Part shown: positions 43,370 to 52,691 of the stretch, one piece after another | Position numbering within the stretch: the first letter of the stretch is position 1 | How the letters are laid out: each line of letters begins with the position of its first letter | Source of the DNA: Betaproteobacteria bacterium | GTDB lineage: Bacteria; Pseudomonadota; Gammaproteobacteria; Burkholderiales; SG8-41 | Length of the DNA stretch: 64,000 bases | Direction of reading: 5' to 3' | Assembly (NCBI GenBank): GCA_025363575.1 | Contig: JANYDM010000007.1 | Coordinates: forward strand, 1-64,000 | Notes under the pieces: model-generated | Told to the model about the DNA's origin: nothing | The model's input: only the letters and a program-made list of their open reading frames with translations | The model's database searches: none | Translations under genes and position numbers: made by a program

Positions 43370-44347
43370 TTAGTCGACGCGAATGCCGGCGCGCGCGACG
43401 ACCTTGTGCCAGGTATCGATCTCACGCTTGATCAGGTCCAGCAGCTGCGGCGGCGTGCCGCCCGCCGGGACCATGCCTTCCTGCTGAAAGCGCTCAAACA
43501 TGCCATTCTGCGCGATGATTTTCGTGACGTCCGTGTTGAGACGGTCGACGATCGCGCGCGGCAATCCTTTGGGGCCGGTCAGCGCCTGCCACGCGAATGT
43601 TTCATAGCCGGGCACGCCGGATTCGGCGACGGTCGGAATGTCGGGCTCGGCCGCCAGGCGCTGTACCGTCGTCACTGCCAGCGCGCGCAGGCGGCCCGCC
43701 TTGACCATCGGCAGCGCCGCCGAGCTCGTGCCGAAGATCAGGTTGGTCTGCCCGGCTATCGTGTCCGTCAACGCGGGCCCCGTGCCTTTATAGGGAATGT
43801 GATTCATTTTGATGTCGGCCATGTAGAGAAACAGCTCGGTCGCGAGATGCACGCCGCTGCCCGTGCCGGCGGTCGCAAAATTGATCTGGCCCGGCCGCGC
43901 CCTAGCAAGCGCGATCAGTTCCCTCGTCGTCTTTACCGGCAGCGACGGATGCACGCAGACGATGAATGGCCCCTTTGCGATCAGAATGACCGGCGCAATG
44001 TCCGCGACCGGATCGAAATTGAGCTTGTAAAGACTCGGCGAGACCGGATAAGTCGACGAGATCATCAGGAACGTATAGCCGTCGGGCGGCGAGCGCAGCG
44101 CGGCTTCGGTGCCCGGCACGCCGCCGGCGCCGCCGCGGTTCTCGACGATCACTTGCTGGCCCAGCAATTCCGGCAGTTTTTGCGCGATCAGGCGCGCCAT
44201 GAAATCGACGCCTCCGCCGGGTGCGAAGGGAACGACGATGCGCACGGGCTTTACCGGATAGGATTGGGCCGATACGGGCGGTGAACTCGCGAATGCAAGC
44301 ACTGCCACAGCCGCGCGGACGGCAGCCTGCTTGGAAATTAATTGCAT
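43370..44347 (-). CDS. Bug/TctC family receptor
   Basis: Encodes 325 aa from the ATG at 44347, with GGAAGAG 5 nt before it. The signal peptide ends SSPPVSAQ; SYPVKPVRIVVPFAPGGGVD, VENRGGAGGVPG, PDGYTFLMI and IPYKGTGPALTDTIAG follow. It most resembles the Bug gene at 627-1592 in the C-terminal half (TGPKGLPRAIVDRLN against IGPKGLPRAIVDRLN), so these two are likely close paralogues. Confidence 0.93.
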   Translation of the reverse strand: MQLISKQAAVRAAVAVLAFASSPPVSAQSYPVKPVRIVVPFAPGGGVDFMARLIAQKLPELLGQQVIVENRGGAGGVPGTEAALRSPPDGYTFLMISSTYPVSPSLYKLNFDPVADIAPVILIAKGPFIVCVHPSLPVKTTRELIALARARPGQINFATAGTGSGVHLATELFLYMADIKMNHIPYKGTGPALTDTIAGQTNLIFGTSSAALPMVKAGRLRALAVTTVQRLAAEPDIPTVAESGVPGYETFAWQALTGPKGLPRAIVDRLNTDVTKIIAQNGMFERFQQEGMVPAGGTPPQLLDLIKREIDTWHKVVARAGIRVD

Positions 44348-44647
44348 GGGTCTCTTCCGGGAATCGCGCGAAATCTGCGGCGCGAATCGCAAGTATAAAT
44401 GCAAAACGCGCTTTTTTCCCGCCAGCCGCTGGTGCGCACCCTCTCTACATCGCGCGATTGGCGTCCGTCCGGCCGTCGCGCCACGTCCGTCAAAAACAGC
44501 AATCACGCCGGTCGCGTCGCATGTCCACCGCAACGCAGTCGCACGTTCATCTGCCATCAAATGCCTTGACTGAATGCTGCGCGCCGCATAGGATTCCGAC
44601 GGTCATCATCGACTTTGGATGCGCAATGCACATCACAGGACACACAA

Positions 44648-45241
44648 TTGGCTGAGAAAAAACCCGCCGCTCGCGCGGCACTCGTCATCTTGTATGTCGA
44701 GACGCGCGGCTTTACGCGCATGTCCGAAATCCTTCAGCCGGACGTCGTGCTCGCCCGCATCGCCGAATTTTTTACTCTCGTCACCCAGGTGGTCGAGCGC
44801 CACGACGGCACGGTGCGCGATCTGCTCAACGACAATGTCGTGGCATCTTTCGAGGGCTCCGCCTGCGCGCCGCATGCAGTCGAAGCGGCGCAGGAGATTC
44901 AGCGCGAATTTTCGACGCTCGAAGAAGCGTGGCAGCGCGATTACGGCCTGCGCACTGCGGTGGCGATGGGCCTGCATTGCGGCGACACTGTCATCGGCTC
45001 GATCGGCGCTCCGCTGCCCGACCAGGTGCTCATCATCGGCGACGGCCTTTCCATCGCGGAGCGGCTTTTGCACCGCGCGCGTGCCGGCGAGTTCGTCATG
45101 TCGAAAGCCATCATCGATGCGCTGGCGACGGCAAATTTCAAGCTCGACGTCGAGCAACTGCCGCCGCTAGCGATTTCGCGCCGCGATCCCATCCCCGTCT
45201 ACGGCGTGATGCTCGATACACGGCTGGATTTCACGGAATAG
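44648..45241 (+). CDS. Class III nucleotidyl cyclase-like domain protein
   Basis: About 197 aa, starting at TTG 44648 behind AGGAC; a TTG at 44615 is an alternative. The single domain follows the class III cyclase catalytic core: VETRGFTRMSE matches F-x-D-I-R-G-F-T, but Glu18 stands where the first metal Asp should be. The second metal Asp is present in LLNDNVVASFEG. The later GLHCGDTVIGSIG and IGDGLSIAERL match the family. It has no transmembrane or sensor part, so it may be a regulatory or weakly active form. It lies between divergent and convergent Bug genes. Confidence 0.78.
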   Translation: MAEKKPAARAALVILYVETRGFTRMSEILQPDVVLARIAEFFTLVTQVVERHDGTVRDLLNDNVVASFEGSACAPHAVEAAQEIQREFSTLEEAWQRDYGLRTAVAMGLHCGDTVIGSIGAPLPDQVLIIGDGLSIAERLLHRARAGEFVMSKAIIDALATANFKLDVEQLPPLAISRRDPIPVYGVMLDTRLDFTE

Positions 45242-45265
45242 GTATTCCGCGGGCCCTGCCGGCGG

Positions 45266-46234
45266 TCAGTCGGCTTTCGCCTTCGCACCCTTCAGGATTT
45301 TTCCCCAGCGTTCGACATCGGCGCGGATAATGCGGCCGAACTCGTCCGGCGTGTTGCCGATCGGCTCTATGCCCTGCGCGAGGATGTCCGCTTCGACTTC
45401 GGGCGTGCGTATGACCTTGACGATCTCTGCATGCAGCCGCTCGACGATGGCACGCGGCGTTTTGGCGGGCGCCAGTACGCCGTTCCAGCCGACGACCTCG
45501 TAACCCGGCAAGCCGGATTCCGCGATGGTCGGCACGTCCGGCATAACCGCCAGCCGTTTCTTCGTTGTTACACCCAGTGCGCGCACGCGGCCCGCTTTCA
45601 ACTGCGGTATCGCGACTACCGGCGGGCTGAAATAAACCTGCAGTTCGCCGCCAATCAGCGCCGTCATCACCTGCGGCGCCCCTTTATAAGCTATCTGCGT
45701 CAGGCGCGCGCCGGACATCGCCGAAAAAACCTCGGCGGACAGGTCGCCGAGACTGCCGCGCCCGACGACGCCGTGATTGAACTGGCCGGGCCTCTCCTTC
45801 ACCTGCGCGATCAGTTCCTTCACCGAAGTGGCCGGCACTTTGGGATTGACGAGCAGCACCTGCGTCACTGAAGTGACCATGGTGACCGGCGCGAAATCTT
45901 TCAGCGTGTCGTACGGCAAATCCTTATAAAGGCTCGGGTTCACCGGATGCGATGGAAAAGCCATCAGCAGCGTGTAGCCGTCGGGCGCCGCCTTCGCGAC
46001 AATATCCGAGCCCACGATGCCGCTCGCGCCGGTGCGGTTGTCAACGATAATCTGCTGGCCGAGCGGGCCTTTCAGCTTGTCGGCGACGATGCGCGCGAAG
46101 GTGTCCGTATTGCCGCCGGCGCCCGTCGGCACCACCAGGCGGACCGGCCGGTTGGGATAAGTGTCCGCGGCGCAGGCCGTGTACCCATGCGTCGCCAGCG
46201 CGGCGGCCCAGGCCGCGGCGAAATATTTGTTCAT
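45266..46234 (-). CDS. Bug/TctC family receptor coupled to MmgE/PrpD
   Basis: Encodes 322 aa with a signal peptide ending YTACAA, then TYPNRPVRLVVPTGAGGNTD, VDNRTGASGIVG and PDGYTLLMA. IAYKGAP replaces VPYKG. Its ATG overlaps the MmgE/PrpD stop in ATGA. With another Bug gene overlapping the PrpD start, it forms a Bug-PrpD-Bug operon. Confidence 0.93.
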   Translation of the reverse strand: MNKYFAAAWAAALATHGYTACAADTYPNRPVRLVVPTGAGGNTDTFARIVADKLKGPLGQQIIVDNRTGASGIVGSDIVAKAAPDGYTLLMAFPSHPVNPSLYKDLPYDTLKDFAPVTMVTSVTQVLLVNPKVPATSVKELIAQVKERPGQFNHGVVGRGSLGDLSAEVFSAMSGARLTQIAYKGAPQVMTALIGGELQVYFSPPVVAIPQLKAGRVRALGVTTKKRLAVMPDVPTIAESGLPGYEVVGWNGVLAPAKTPRAIVERLHAEIVKVIRTPEVEADILAQGIEPIGNTPDEFGRIIRADVERWGKILKGAKAKAD

Positions 46235-47637
46235 GCAGGGTTCCCTGCAATCTTCAATTGGGTAGCGACATCGGCAAAGTTGCCGATATTTTCAAGATCG
46301 CGCACCGCGGCGATGATGCGGTCGACGCTGGGCCGCGGCCAGCGCGCGAATTCCGCGCAGCCGCGGAACTTGTTCGAGATGTCGTCCCACGTCATGGGCA
46401 CGGGCGGGCTGCCGCGCGCGTAATCCGCGCGCCCTGAGAACTTGCGGCCATCGTTCAGTTCAACATCAAGAAAGGTGGCGAGCAGCGGATAACTATTGGC
46501 CGCCGCCTCTTCGTCGCTATAGCACGTGTAGTCGATTTTCGCGATGACGTCCTGAATGTCGCGGCGGCTGACAACTTCGTCGGTGAACTCCGCGAGGCCC
46601 GCGCGGCGCAGCACGAGCATGGACGCCAGGCAGAATTCCATGCTGAACTTGCCCTCCAGCCCGGTCTGCGGCCGGTGATAAGTCAGATTGCCCGGCAGCA
46701 GCCGATTGGTCTTTACGCGTATGCGCGCGACCTGCTGCGGTCGGATGTCGTTCGTGAGAACGATTTTCTCGAGTTCGCACATCGCAGGGTGCGTGAGCCG
46801 GCCCGACGGAAAAGGCTTGATCGCGATGCTCGCGTCGGTGGCGAAGGTCCACGGCTTGCCGAGCGTATTCAATATCACGGCCTCGTCGCATTGACCCGCG
46901 TACGCCGCGAAGAATCCGCGCGGGCCTTCGAGCACCGTCGGCGCCGAAGTAAATCCGCTGGCCGCCAGATCGGCCGCCAGCACGCCGGTTTCGCCCGCGC
47001 GGCCTGCATGCAGCGGCTTCGCCATCGTGCCGAAGTTTTCGCGCACACCGGCGGACTGGCTGCCTGCGATGCCGAGCGCCGCGAGCGTGACGTCCGGCGC
47101 GAGCTGACGCAAATTACAGACTGCAGCGGCGGCACCGTATGCGCCTATCGTGCCGCTCGAATGAAATCCACGCGCGTAATGCTCGCCTGCCGTTGCGATG
47201 CTGATCTTGCAGCTCACCTCGACGCCGACATTGAAGGCTGTCAGCACCTCTTTGCCCGTGTGGCGCCCGCCTTCCGCTGCGGCGAACAACGCCGCGGCGA
47301 CGGATGCGGACGGATGAATGCGACTCGGATTGTGCGTGTCGTCGTAGTCGTCCGAATGCATCGCGGTGCCGTTCGCGAGCGCGGCAAACTGCGGCGGCAG
47401 TTGCATGCCGCTGCCGTATACGGTCGCGGCGCCGCCGGCGAAGCCGAATCCCGCGAGATGACGGCGCAGCAGCACGCTGCCTTCGGCGACCGAGCCGGCA
47501 AGCGCGACGGCGAAACAGTCGAGCACCGCCTGCTTGGAGAGGCGGATAACCCCGGGCGGAATATCCTCGTAGCGCGTCGCGCTCGTGAATCCGGCGATGC
47601 GCGCACTCAAAGGCGCGGCGGCTTTTTCAGTCGGCAT
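46231..47637 (-). CDS. MmgE/PrpD family protein
   Basis: A 468-aa protein, full length for the family. It has SKQAVLDCFAVALAGS near residue 40 and ANGTAMHSDDYDDTHNPSRI near 90, the active-site region, followed by SVAAALFAAAEG. The C-terminal domain has IAIKPFPSGRLTHPAM, also a family feature. Members dehydrate 2-methylcitrate, decarboxylate cis-aconitate or act on unknown acids. The ATG at 47637 overlaps the upstream Bug gene by 11 bp, and its stop overlaps the next Bug start, so the three genes are tightly coupled. Confidence 0.92.
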   Translation of the reverse strand: MPTEKAAAPLSARIAGFTSATRYEDIPPGVIRLSKQAVLDCFAVALAGSVAEGSVLLRRHLAGFGFAGGAATVYGSGMQLPPQFAALANGTAMHSDDYDDTHNPSRIHPSASVAAALFAAAEGGRHTGKEVLTAFNVGVEVSCKISIATAGEHYARGFHSSGTIGAYGAAAAVCNLRQLAPDVTLAALGIAGSQSAGVRENFGTMAKPLHAGRAGETGVLAADLAASGFTSAPTVLEGPRGFFAAYAGQCDEAVILNTLGKPWTFATDASIAIKPFPSGRLTHPAMCELEKIVLTNDIRPQQVARIRVKTNRLLPGNLTYHRPQTGLEGKFSMEFCLASMLVLRRAGLAEFTDEVVSRRDIQDVIAKIDYTCYSDEEAAANSYPLLATFLDVELNDGRKFSGRADYARGSPPVPMTWDDISNKFRGCAEFARWPRPSVDRIIAAVRDLENIGNFADVATQLKIAGNPA

Positions 47638-48586
47638 GGGCGCCCGATAGCTTGACGACGCGCGACCACTTGCCCATCTCGCTCTTGATATAAGCAGCGA
47701 ACTGCTCAGGCGTGCTCGCTGCGACTTCGGCACCTTCGCCGGCCAGGCGGTCGCGCATCTCCGGCAGCTCCAATACCCGCTTCGTGTCGGCATTCACGCG
47801 CAAGATGACGGCGCGCGGCGTCGCCGCCGGCGCAAACAATCCGTACCACGCGACGACGTCATAGCCCGTCACGCCGCCTTCGGCCACCGTTTGCACATCG
47901 GGCATCGCCGGCGAGCGCTTCGGTCCTGTAACGGCAATCGCGCGCAGTCGGCCGCCTTTGATTTGCGACTGGGCCGAGACCATGCCCAAAAAGAATACCT
48001 GCACCTGTCCCGCAATCAAATCGGTAAGCACAGTGCCCAGCGTCTTGTAAGGCACGTGCGTGAGCTTGGTGCCGGCCATCGATTGCAGCAGCTCTGCGGC
48101 GAGATGGCTCGCACTGCCGCTGCCGAGCGACGCGTAGTTGAGCTGGCCCGGCTTGGCTTTGGCGAGTGCGACGAACTCCTTCGCGTTGGCGACACCGAGC
48201 GAAACCGGCGCCACCATCACGTAAGGCGCGGTTGCCACCATCGAGACCGGCGCGAAATCCCGCACGGTGTCTACCGATAATTTTTTGTAGAGCGCCGCAT
48301 TGATCGCGATGTTCGCGGTGTTGCCCATCATCAGCGTGTAGCCGTCGCGCGGCGCGGTGGCCGCGATCTCGGTGCCGATCACGCCACCGGAACCCGCGCG
48401 ATTATCGATGACGACTTGCTGGCCCCACGCCTCTGACAACTTCTGGCCGACCGCGCGCGCGAACACATCCGCCGAGCCGCCGGCGGAGAACGGCACGACA
48501 ACGCGCACGGGGCGGTTCGGGTAGACTTCGGCTGCGTTGGCAATCGCGGCCAACGCAAACAGCAATACGGCAAGGGTGAATCGCAT
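47627..48586 (-). CDS. Bug/TctC family receptor
   Basis: Encodes 319 aa from the ATG at 48586. The signal peptide is short (FTLAVLLFALAAIANAAE); VYPNRPVRVVVPFSAGGSAD, IDNRAGSGGVIG and VPYKTLG follow, with Thr for the Gly of VPYKG. It leads the Bug-PrpD-Bug operon. It is divergent from the hydrolase at 48656, with only 69 bp between the two starts. Confidence 0.92.
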   Translation of the reverse strand: MRFTLAVLLFALAAIANAAEVYPNRPVRVVVPFSAGGSADVFARAVGQKLSEAWGQQVVIDNRAGSGGVIGTEIAATAPRDGYTLMMGNTANIAINAALYKKLSVDTVRDFAPVSMVATAPYVMVAPVSLGVANAKEFVALAKAKPGQLNYASLGSGSASHLAAELLQSMAGTKLTHVPYKTLGTVLTDLIAGQVQVFFLGMVSAQSQIKGGRLRAIAVTGPKRSPAMPDVQTVAEGGVTGYDVVAWYGLFAPAATPRAVILRVNADTKRVLELPEMRDRLAGEGAEVAASTPEQFAAYIKSEMGKWSRVVKLSGAHAD

Positions 48587-48655
48587 CCGTCGATAGTAAC
48601 TAAATGCAAAGTAGCAGCGCAATATACAATCGTCGACTTGACTGCTTCGTCCTAC

Positions 48656-49507
48656 ATGCCATATCTAGACCTGACTCCCGATTTCCGGCTCTTCTACGAA
48701 ATCGACGACCACACCGATCCATGGACCGAGCCTGAGTCCATCGTGATGGTGCACGGCTTTACCGAGAACACCGACGCATGGCGCGCATGGGTGCCGCACT
48801 TTGCGCGCAAGTATCGCGTCATCCGCTTCGACCAGCGCGGCTTCGGCCGCTCGACGCCGGTGACGCGCGATTTCAAATTCACCAACGAGCTATGGGTCGA
48901 CAACGTCGCGCGCGTGATCGAGCACCTCGCGGGCGGCTCCGCGCACGTGATAGGCGCGAAGAGCGGCGGCCTCGTTACGATAGAGCTCGCTGCGCGGCGG
49001 CCCTATCTCGTAAAATCAATAATCCTTGCGTCTACGCCGCTCGATCCGCCGCAGCCGCAGAACTGGCTCGCGCATATGGAAAAGCACGGCATGCGCAGTT
49101 GGGCCCGCGTAACCATGCCGCCGCGCCTCGGCAGCAACATGCCGCCGCGCGGCACTGATTGGTGGGTCGACATGATGGGCAGCACATCGCTGGAAACCGC
49201 CCATGCTTATCTGCGCTGGGTCAGCACGATCAATGTGGGCCCCGATTTGTCCCGCGTGAACTGCCCGGCGCTGGTGTTAACGACGACCGCGCCGCGGCGC
49301 GCGTACAGCAGATCGGACCTGGAGGTTTATCGCGAACAACTGCCGCAGGCCGAAATCGCAGCCCTCGCGGTCGACGGCTATCACGTCGCCGCCAGCGCCC
49401 CCGACGAATCCGCGCGCATCACGCTGGATTTTCTGCGCCGCTATGGCGAAGGCAAAATGCGCGGGCGCAACACTAAAGCTACTCCGCCGTCACGCCGGTC
49501 GACTTGA
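48656..49507 (+). CDS. Alpha/beta hydrolase fold protein with Lys at the nucleophile site
   Basis: A 283-aa protein from the ATG at 48656. The fold is clear: MVHGFTENTDAWRAW (oxyanion loop), IRFDQRGFGRST, and a late GYHVAASAPDE with the likely His. The nucleophile elbow reads GAKSG at 100-104, so Lys102 stands where Ser is expected and a Ser follows it. This is the same one-place shift seen in the protein at 29638, from a different sequence context. Hydrolysis by the standard mechanism is doubtful. The 3' end overlaps the convergent Bug gene by 29 bp. Confidence 0.83.
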   Translation: MPYLDLTPDFRLFYEIDDHTDPWTEPESIVMVHGFTENTDAWRAWVPHFARKYRVIRFDQRGFGRSTPVTRDFKFTNELWVDNVARVIEHLAGGSAHVIGAKSGGLVTIELAARRPYLVKSIILASTPLDPPQPQNWLAHMEKHGMRSWARVTMPPRLGSNMPPRGTDWWVDMMGSTSLETAHAYLRWVSTINVGPDLSRVNCPALVLTTTAPRRAYSRSDLEVYREQLPQAEIAALAVDGYHVAASAPDESARITLDFLRRYGEGKMRGRNTKATPPSRRST

Positions 49508-50432
49508 TGATCTTCGCCCATTTGACGATCTCGGACTTGATGTAAGCGGCGAATTCCTCCGGAGTGTCGCCGACCGGGTCTATGCCCTGCGCGACCAGCC
49601 GCTCCCTCACTTCGGGCAGCGCGAGCGCCGCGATGATTTCCTTGTTCAGGCGCGCGACGATGGCGCGCACGGTGCCGGCCGGCGCGATCACGCCGTACCA
49701 TGTGCCGGCTTCGTATCCCGGCAAGCCCGATTCGGCGACGGTCGGCAATTCAGGCATGAATGATGAGCGTTTCGCGCTCGTCACGGCGATGGCACGCAGG
49801 CGCCCGCCTTTCACGAACGGCACGACGGAGAGCGCCGTGCTGAAGCATACCTGCAGCCGGCCCGCGCTTAAGTCGGTCAGGCCCGGCCCGCTGCCCTTGT
49901 AAGGCACGTGGGTCAGCTTCACGTTCGCCATGGCAGCAAACAGCTCTCCGCCGAGATGCGTTGCATTGCCGGTGCCCGCCGACGGATAAGCGAGCTCGCC
50001 CGGCCTGGCGCGCGCGGCGTTGATGAGATCGGTCACGCTTTTGAGCGGCGAAGCGGCCGGCACGGCGATGATCAAAGGGCTCGAGCCGACACGGCTTACC
50101 GGCCCGAAGCTCTTGACGGAATCGTACGGGAGCTTGGGATACAACGTCGCGTTGATCGCCTGCGTGCTGCTCGTCATAATCAGCGTGTAACCGTCGGGTG
50201 CCGCTTTCGCGACGATCTCCATGCCGACAATAGTGTTCGCGCCCGGACGGTTGTCGACCACGACGGACTGGCCGATGCTCTTGGTCATTTCGACCGCCAC
50301 CGCGCGAGACACCAGATCGTTGCCACCGCCGGGCGTGAACGGCGAGATCAGGCGGATCGGCCGCGCTGGATAAGACTCCGCTACGGCTGCGCTCATGGAA
50401 ACGCACCCAATGGCCAAAACAAGCAATCGCAT
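49479..50432 (-). CDS. Bug/TctC family receptor
   Basis: Encodes 317 aa from the ATG at 50432. The signal peptide ends SMSAAVAE; SYPARPIRLISPFTPGGGND follows, where Ser-Pro replaces Val-Pro. VDNRPGANTIVG and VPYKGSGPGLTDLSAG are also present. The start lies next to a repeat cluster, so no promoter could be recognised. It is not part of an obvious operon. Confidence 0.92.
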   Translation of the reverse strand: MRLLVLAIGCVSMSAAVAESYPARPIRLISPFTPGGGNDLVSRAVAVEMTKSIGQSVVVDNRPGANTIVGMEIVAKAAPDGYTLIMTSSTQAINATLYPKLPYDSVKSFGPVSRVGSSPLIIAVPAASPLKSVTDLINAARARPGELAYPSAGTGNATHLGGELFAAMANVKLTHVPYKGSGPGLTDLSAGRLQVCFSTALSVVPFVKGGRLRAIAVTSAKRSSFMPELPTVAESGLPGYEAGTWYGVIAPAGTVRAIVARLNKEIIAALALPEVRERLVAQGIDPVGDTPEEFAAYIKSEIVKWAKIIKSTGVTAE

Positions 50433-50445
50433 CGAAAACGATTCA

Positions 50446-50583
50446 GCCACAGATAAATACGGACGAACACAGATGGTATTCACAGAACTAACACCTGCAT
50501 GGGGCATGCTATCTTTTGGTCGATGCGGGGCTGTTAATTGTCTCTCGCCGATTTCCCATGGTTTATCTGCGTTCATCTGTGGC
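50446..50583. repeat. ATAAACGCAGAT repeat cluster, second copy
   Basis: Opens GCCACAGATAAATACGGACG and closes with the mirrored GGTTTATCTGCGTTCATCTG. It is related to the block at 30504-30654. It lies between two same-strand Bug genes, directly after the stop of the one at 50595. Confidence 0.7.
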
Positions 50584-50594
50584 ATTCATTTGCT

Positions 50595-51560
50595 TTAGTC
50601 AATCCGCGCGCCGGAGTCCTTGACCACCTTCGCCCACTTCGCGATTTCGGCCCTTTGAAACGCCGCGAATTCTTCCGGCGTATTCGCCATCACTTCGCTA
50701 GCCAGCCTGGTCAGGCGGTCGCGCATGTCCGCGGTGCGCAAAATTTTCACCGTCTCGTCGTGCAGTCGCGCAATGATCTCCCCACGCGTGCCGGCCGGCA
50801 CGAAGACCCCGAACCATTGCAGAGCCTCGAAACCTTTCAGCCCCGATTCGGCGACGGTCGGTACTTGCGGCATGATCTGCGAGCGCTTGAGGCTTGTCAC
50901 GGCGAGCGCCTTCAGCCGGCCCGATTGTATATAGGGCAGAAAGGACAGCGCGGTGCCGAACTCGAGCGACACCTGGCCGCCGACGAGATCGGCCAGCGCC
51001 GGCGCGTCGCCTTTATAAGGCACGTGCAGCATCTGCACGCCGGCCTGCGCCTTGAACATCTCGCCGACGAGATGCGAGACGCCGCCACTGCCGCTGGAGG
51101 CGAAACTCAGAGCGTCGGGTTTCGCTTTCGCCAGCGCTATCAGCTCCTTGACGTTTTTGGCCGGCACCGATGGATGGGCCGACAGCACGATGGTCGCTGT
51201 CGCAATGCCGGTGACGGGCGCAAAATCCTTGAGGGAGTCGTACGGCAGCTTTGCATACAGACTTTGCGCGATGGCATGCGTGCTGCTGGTGCCTATCAAT
51301 ATCGTATAACCGTCGGGCGGCGCCTTGGCCGCGAGGTCCGAGCCTATGGTGCCGGCCGCGCCGCCGCGGTTGTCGACGATCACCTGCTGGCCGAATGCAT
51401 CGCCGAGCTTTTGCGCGACGAGCCGGGCGACGATATCAGTCGCGCCGCCAGCGGGAAACGGCACAATCATGCGCACGGGCTTGGCCGGATAGTTCTGCGC
51501 GTGCGCGAGCGGCGGAAGAATCGCGGCGAAGGCGATGGAAAGGATGAACAGCGGTTTCAT
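50595..51560 (-). CDS. Bug/TctC family receptor
   Basis: Encodes 321 aa from the ATG at 51560. The signal peptide ends PPLAHAQ; NYPAKPVRMIVPFPAGGATD, VDNRGGAAGTIG, PDGYTILIG and VPYKGDAPALADLVGG follow, all close to the family consensus. It is divergent from the plus-strand Bug gene at 51661. The shared 100-bp upstream stretch has no strong promoter match on this strand. Confidence 0.93.
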   Translation of the reverse strand: MKPLFILSIAFAAILPPLAHAQNYPAKPVRMIVPFPAGGATDIVARLVAQKLGDAFGQQVIVDNRGGAAGTIGSDLAAKAPPDGYTILIGTSSTHAIAQSLYAKLPYDSLKDFAPVTGIATATIVLSAHPSVPAKNVKELIALAKAKPDALSFASSGSGGVSHLVGEMFKAQAGVQMLHVPYKGDAPALADLVGGQVSLEFGTALSFLPYIQSGRLKALAVTSLKRSQIMPQVPTVAESGLKGFEALQWFGVFVPAGTRGEIIARLHDETVKILRTADMRDRLTRLASEVMANTPEEFAAFQRAEIAKWAKVVKDSGARID

Positions 51561-51660
51561 GTGCGGGACTCGCGAAGGGAAAAGAACGGGGTAGCTGCAG
51601 AGCGGCGATTTTACATTTTCTGCTAGAGTAGCGGCTAACCCTGATCGAGGATCTTCCCGC

Positions 51661-52629
51661 ATGCGATGCAGTGCGCCGTTCGCAGTTGGTCTTGCTTTAT
51701 TGAGCGCGGCGGCTGGCGCAGCTGATTCTGCGTTCCCGACGCGACCCGTGCGCCTGATTGTCGGCTATCCGCCGGGCGGCGGCACCGATATCGCGGCACG
51801 GCTCATCGGCCAGCGCCTGACGCCGGTATTCGGCCAGACCGTCGTCATCGACAATCGCGCGGGCGCGAGCGGCACTATAGGCGCCGCCATCGTCGTCAAC
51901 GCCGAGCCGGACGGCCATACACTATCGTTCGCGGCTTCGCCTGAAGTGGCTATCTATCGCGCGCTCATGAAGAATCCGCCGTACGATTCACTGAAGGATT
52001 TCCAGCCGGTGACTCTGGTCGGCCGCGTGCCCTTCATGCTCGTGGTGCATCCATCGGTCGCTGCGACCTCGGTAAAAGAACTCGTAGCTCTCGCCAAAGC
52101 CAAACCCGGCGCACTCAACTTCGCGTCGTTCGGCAACGGCACCTCCAACCATCTCGCCGGCGCGACGTTTTGCGCGGCCAACGGCGTCAACATCGTGCAC
52201 ATCCCTTATAAAGGCAGCGCGCCGGCCATCACTGATCTGCTCGGGGGCCAGGTGCAGATGACTTTCGACACCGTGCCCGTCGTGCTCCCACAGGTGCGTG
52301 CGGGCAAGTTGCGCGCGCTCGCGGTCGCCACGCCGAAGCGCTCGTCACTCGCGCCCGACGTGCCGACGATGGACGAAGCCGGCGTCGCGGGATTCTATGG
52401 CGGCACTTGGTTCGGCATATTGGCACCGGCACATACGCCCTCCGCCGCAGTGCAGCGGCTCAACAAGGAAATCGGCACTATCTTGCATGCTCCCGACGTC
52501 GTGCAGGTCTTCAGCGACCGCGGCATCGAGCCGGTCGGCAACAGCCCTGCCGAATTCCGCGCATTTATCGAGGCGGAGTCGCGGCGCTGGCTGAAGGTCG
52601 CACAGGATGCGGGAGTGAAGCCCGAGTAG
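51661..52629 (+). CDS. Bug/TctC family receptor
   Basis: Encodes 322 aa from the ATG at 51661, with GAGGA upstream. The signal peptide ends AAAGAAD; AFPTRPVRLIVGYPPGGGTD, IDNRAGASGTIG and IPYKGSAPAITDLLGG follow. It is followed by a terminator-like hairpin and then the amidohydrolase gene on the same strand, so the two may be only partly cotranscribed. Confidence 0.93.
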   Translation: MRCSAPFAVGLALLSAAAGAADSAFPTRPVRLIVGYPPGGGTDIAARLIGQRLTPVFGQTVVIDNRAGASGTIGAAIVVNAEPDGHTLSFAASPEVAIYRALMKNPPYDSLKDFQPVTLVGRVPFMLVVHPSVAATSVKELVALAKAKPGALNFASFGNGTSNHLAGATFCAANGVNIVHIPYKGSAPAITDLLGGQVQMTFDTVPVVLPQVRAGKLRALAVATPKRSSLAPDVPTMDEAGVAGFYGGTWFGILAPAHTPSAAVQRLNKEIGTILHAPDVVQVFSDRGIEPVGNSPAEFRAFIEAESRRWLKVAQDAGVKPE

Positions 52630-52639
52630 AACTGCATGC

Positions 52640-52674
52640 TCCCTCGCCCCGTTGGCGGGGAGAGGGAATTTTTT
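52640..52674 (+). terminator. Rho-independent terminator (attenuator-like)
   Basis: CCCTC-G-CCCCG pairs with CGGGG-A-GAGGG around a TTGG loop, with one G/A mismatch, and is followed by AATTTTTT. It ends 11 nt after the Bug stop and 18 nt before the amidohydrolase start, so it would limit read-through into that gene. Confidence 0.75.
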
Positions 52675-52691
52675 ACCGTTAAGGATTTCAA

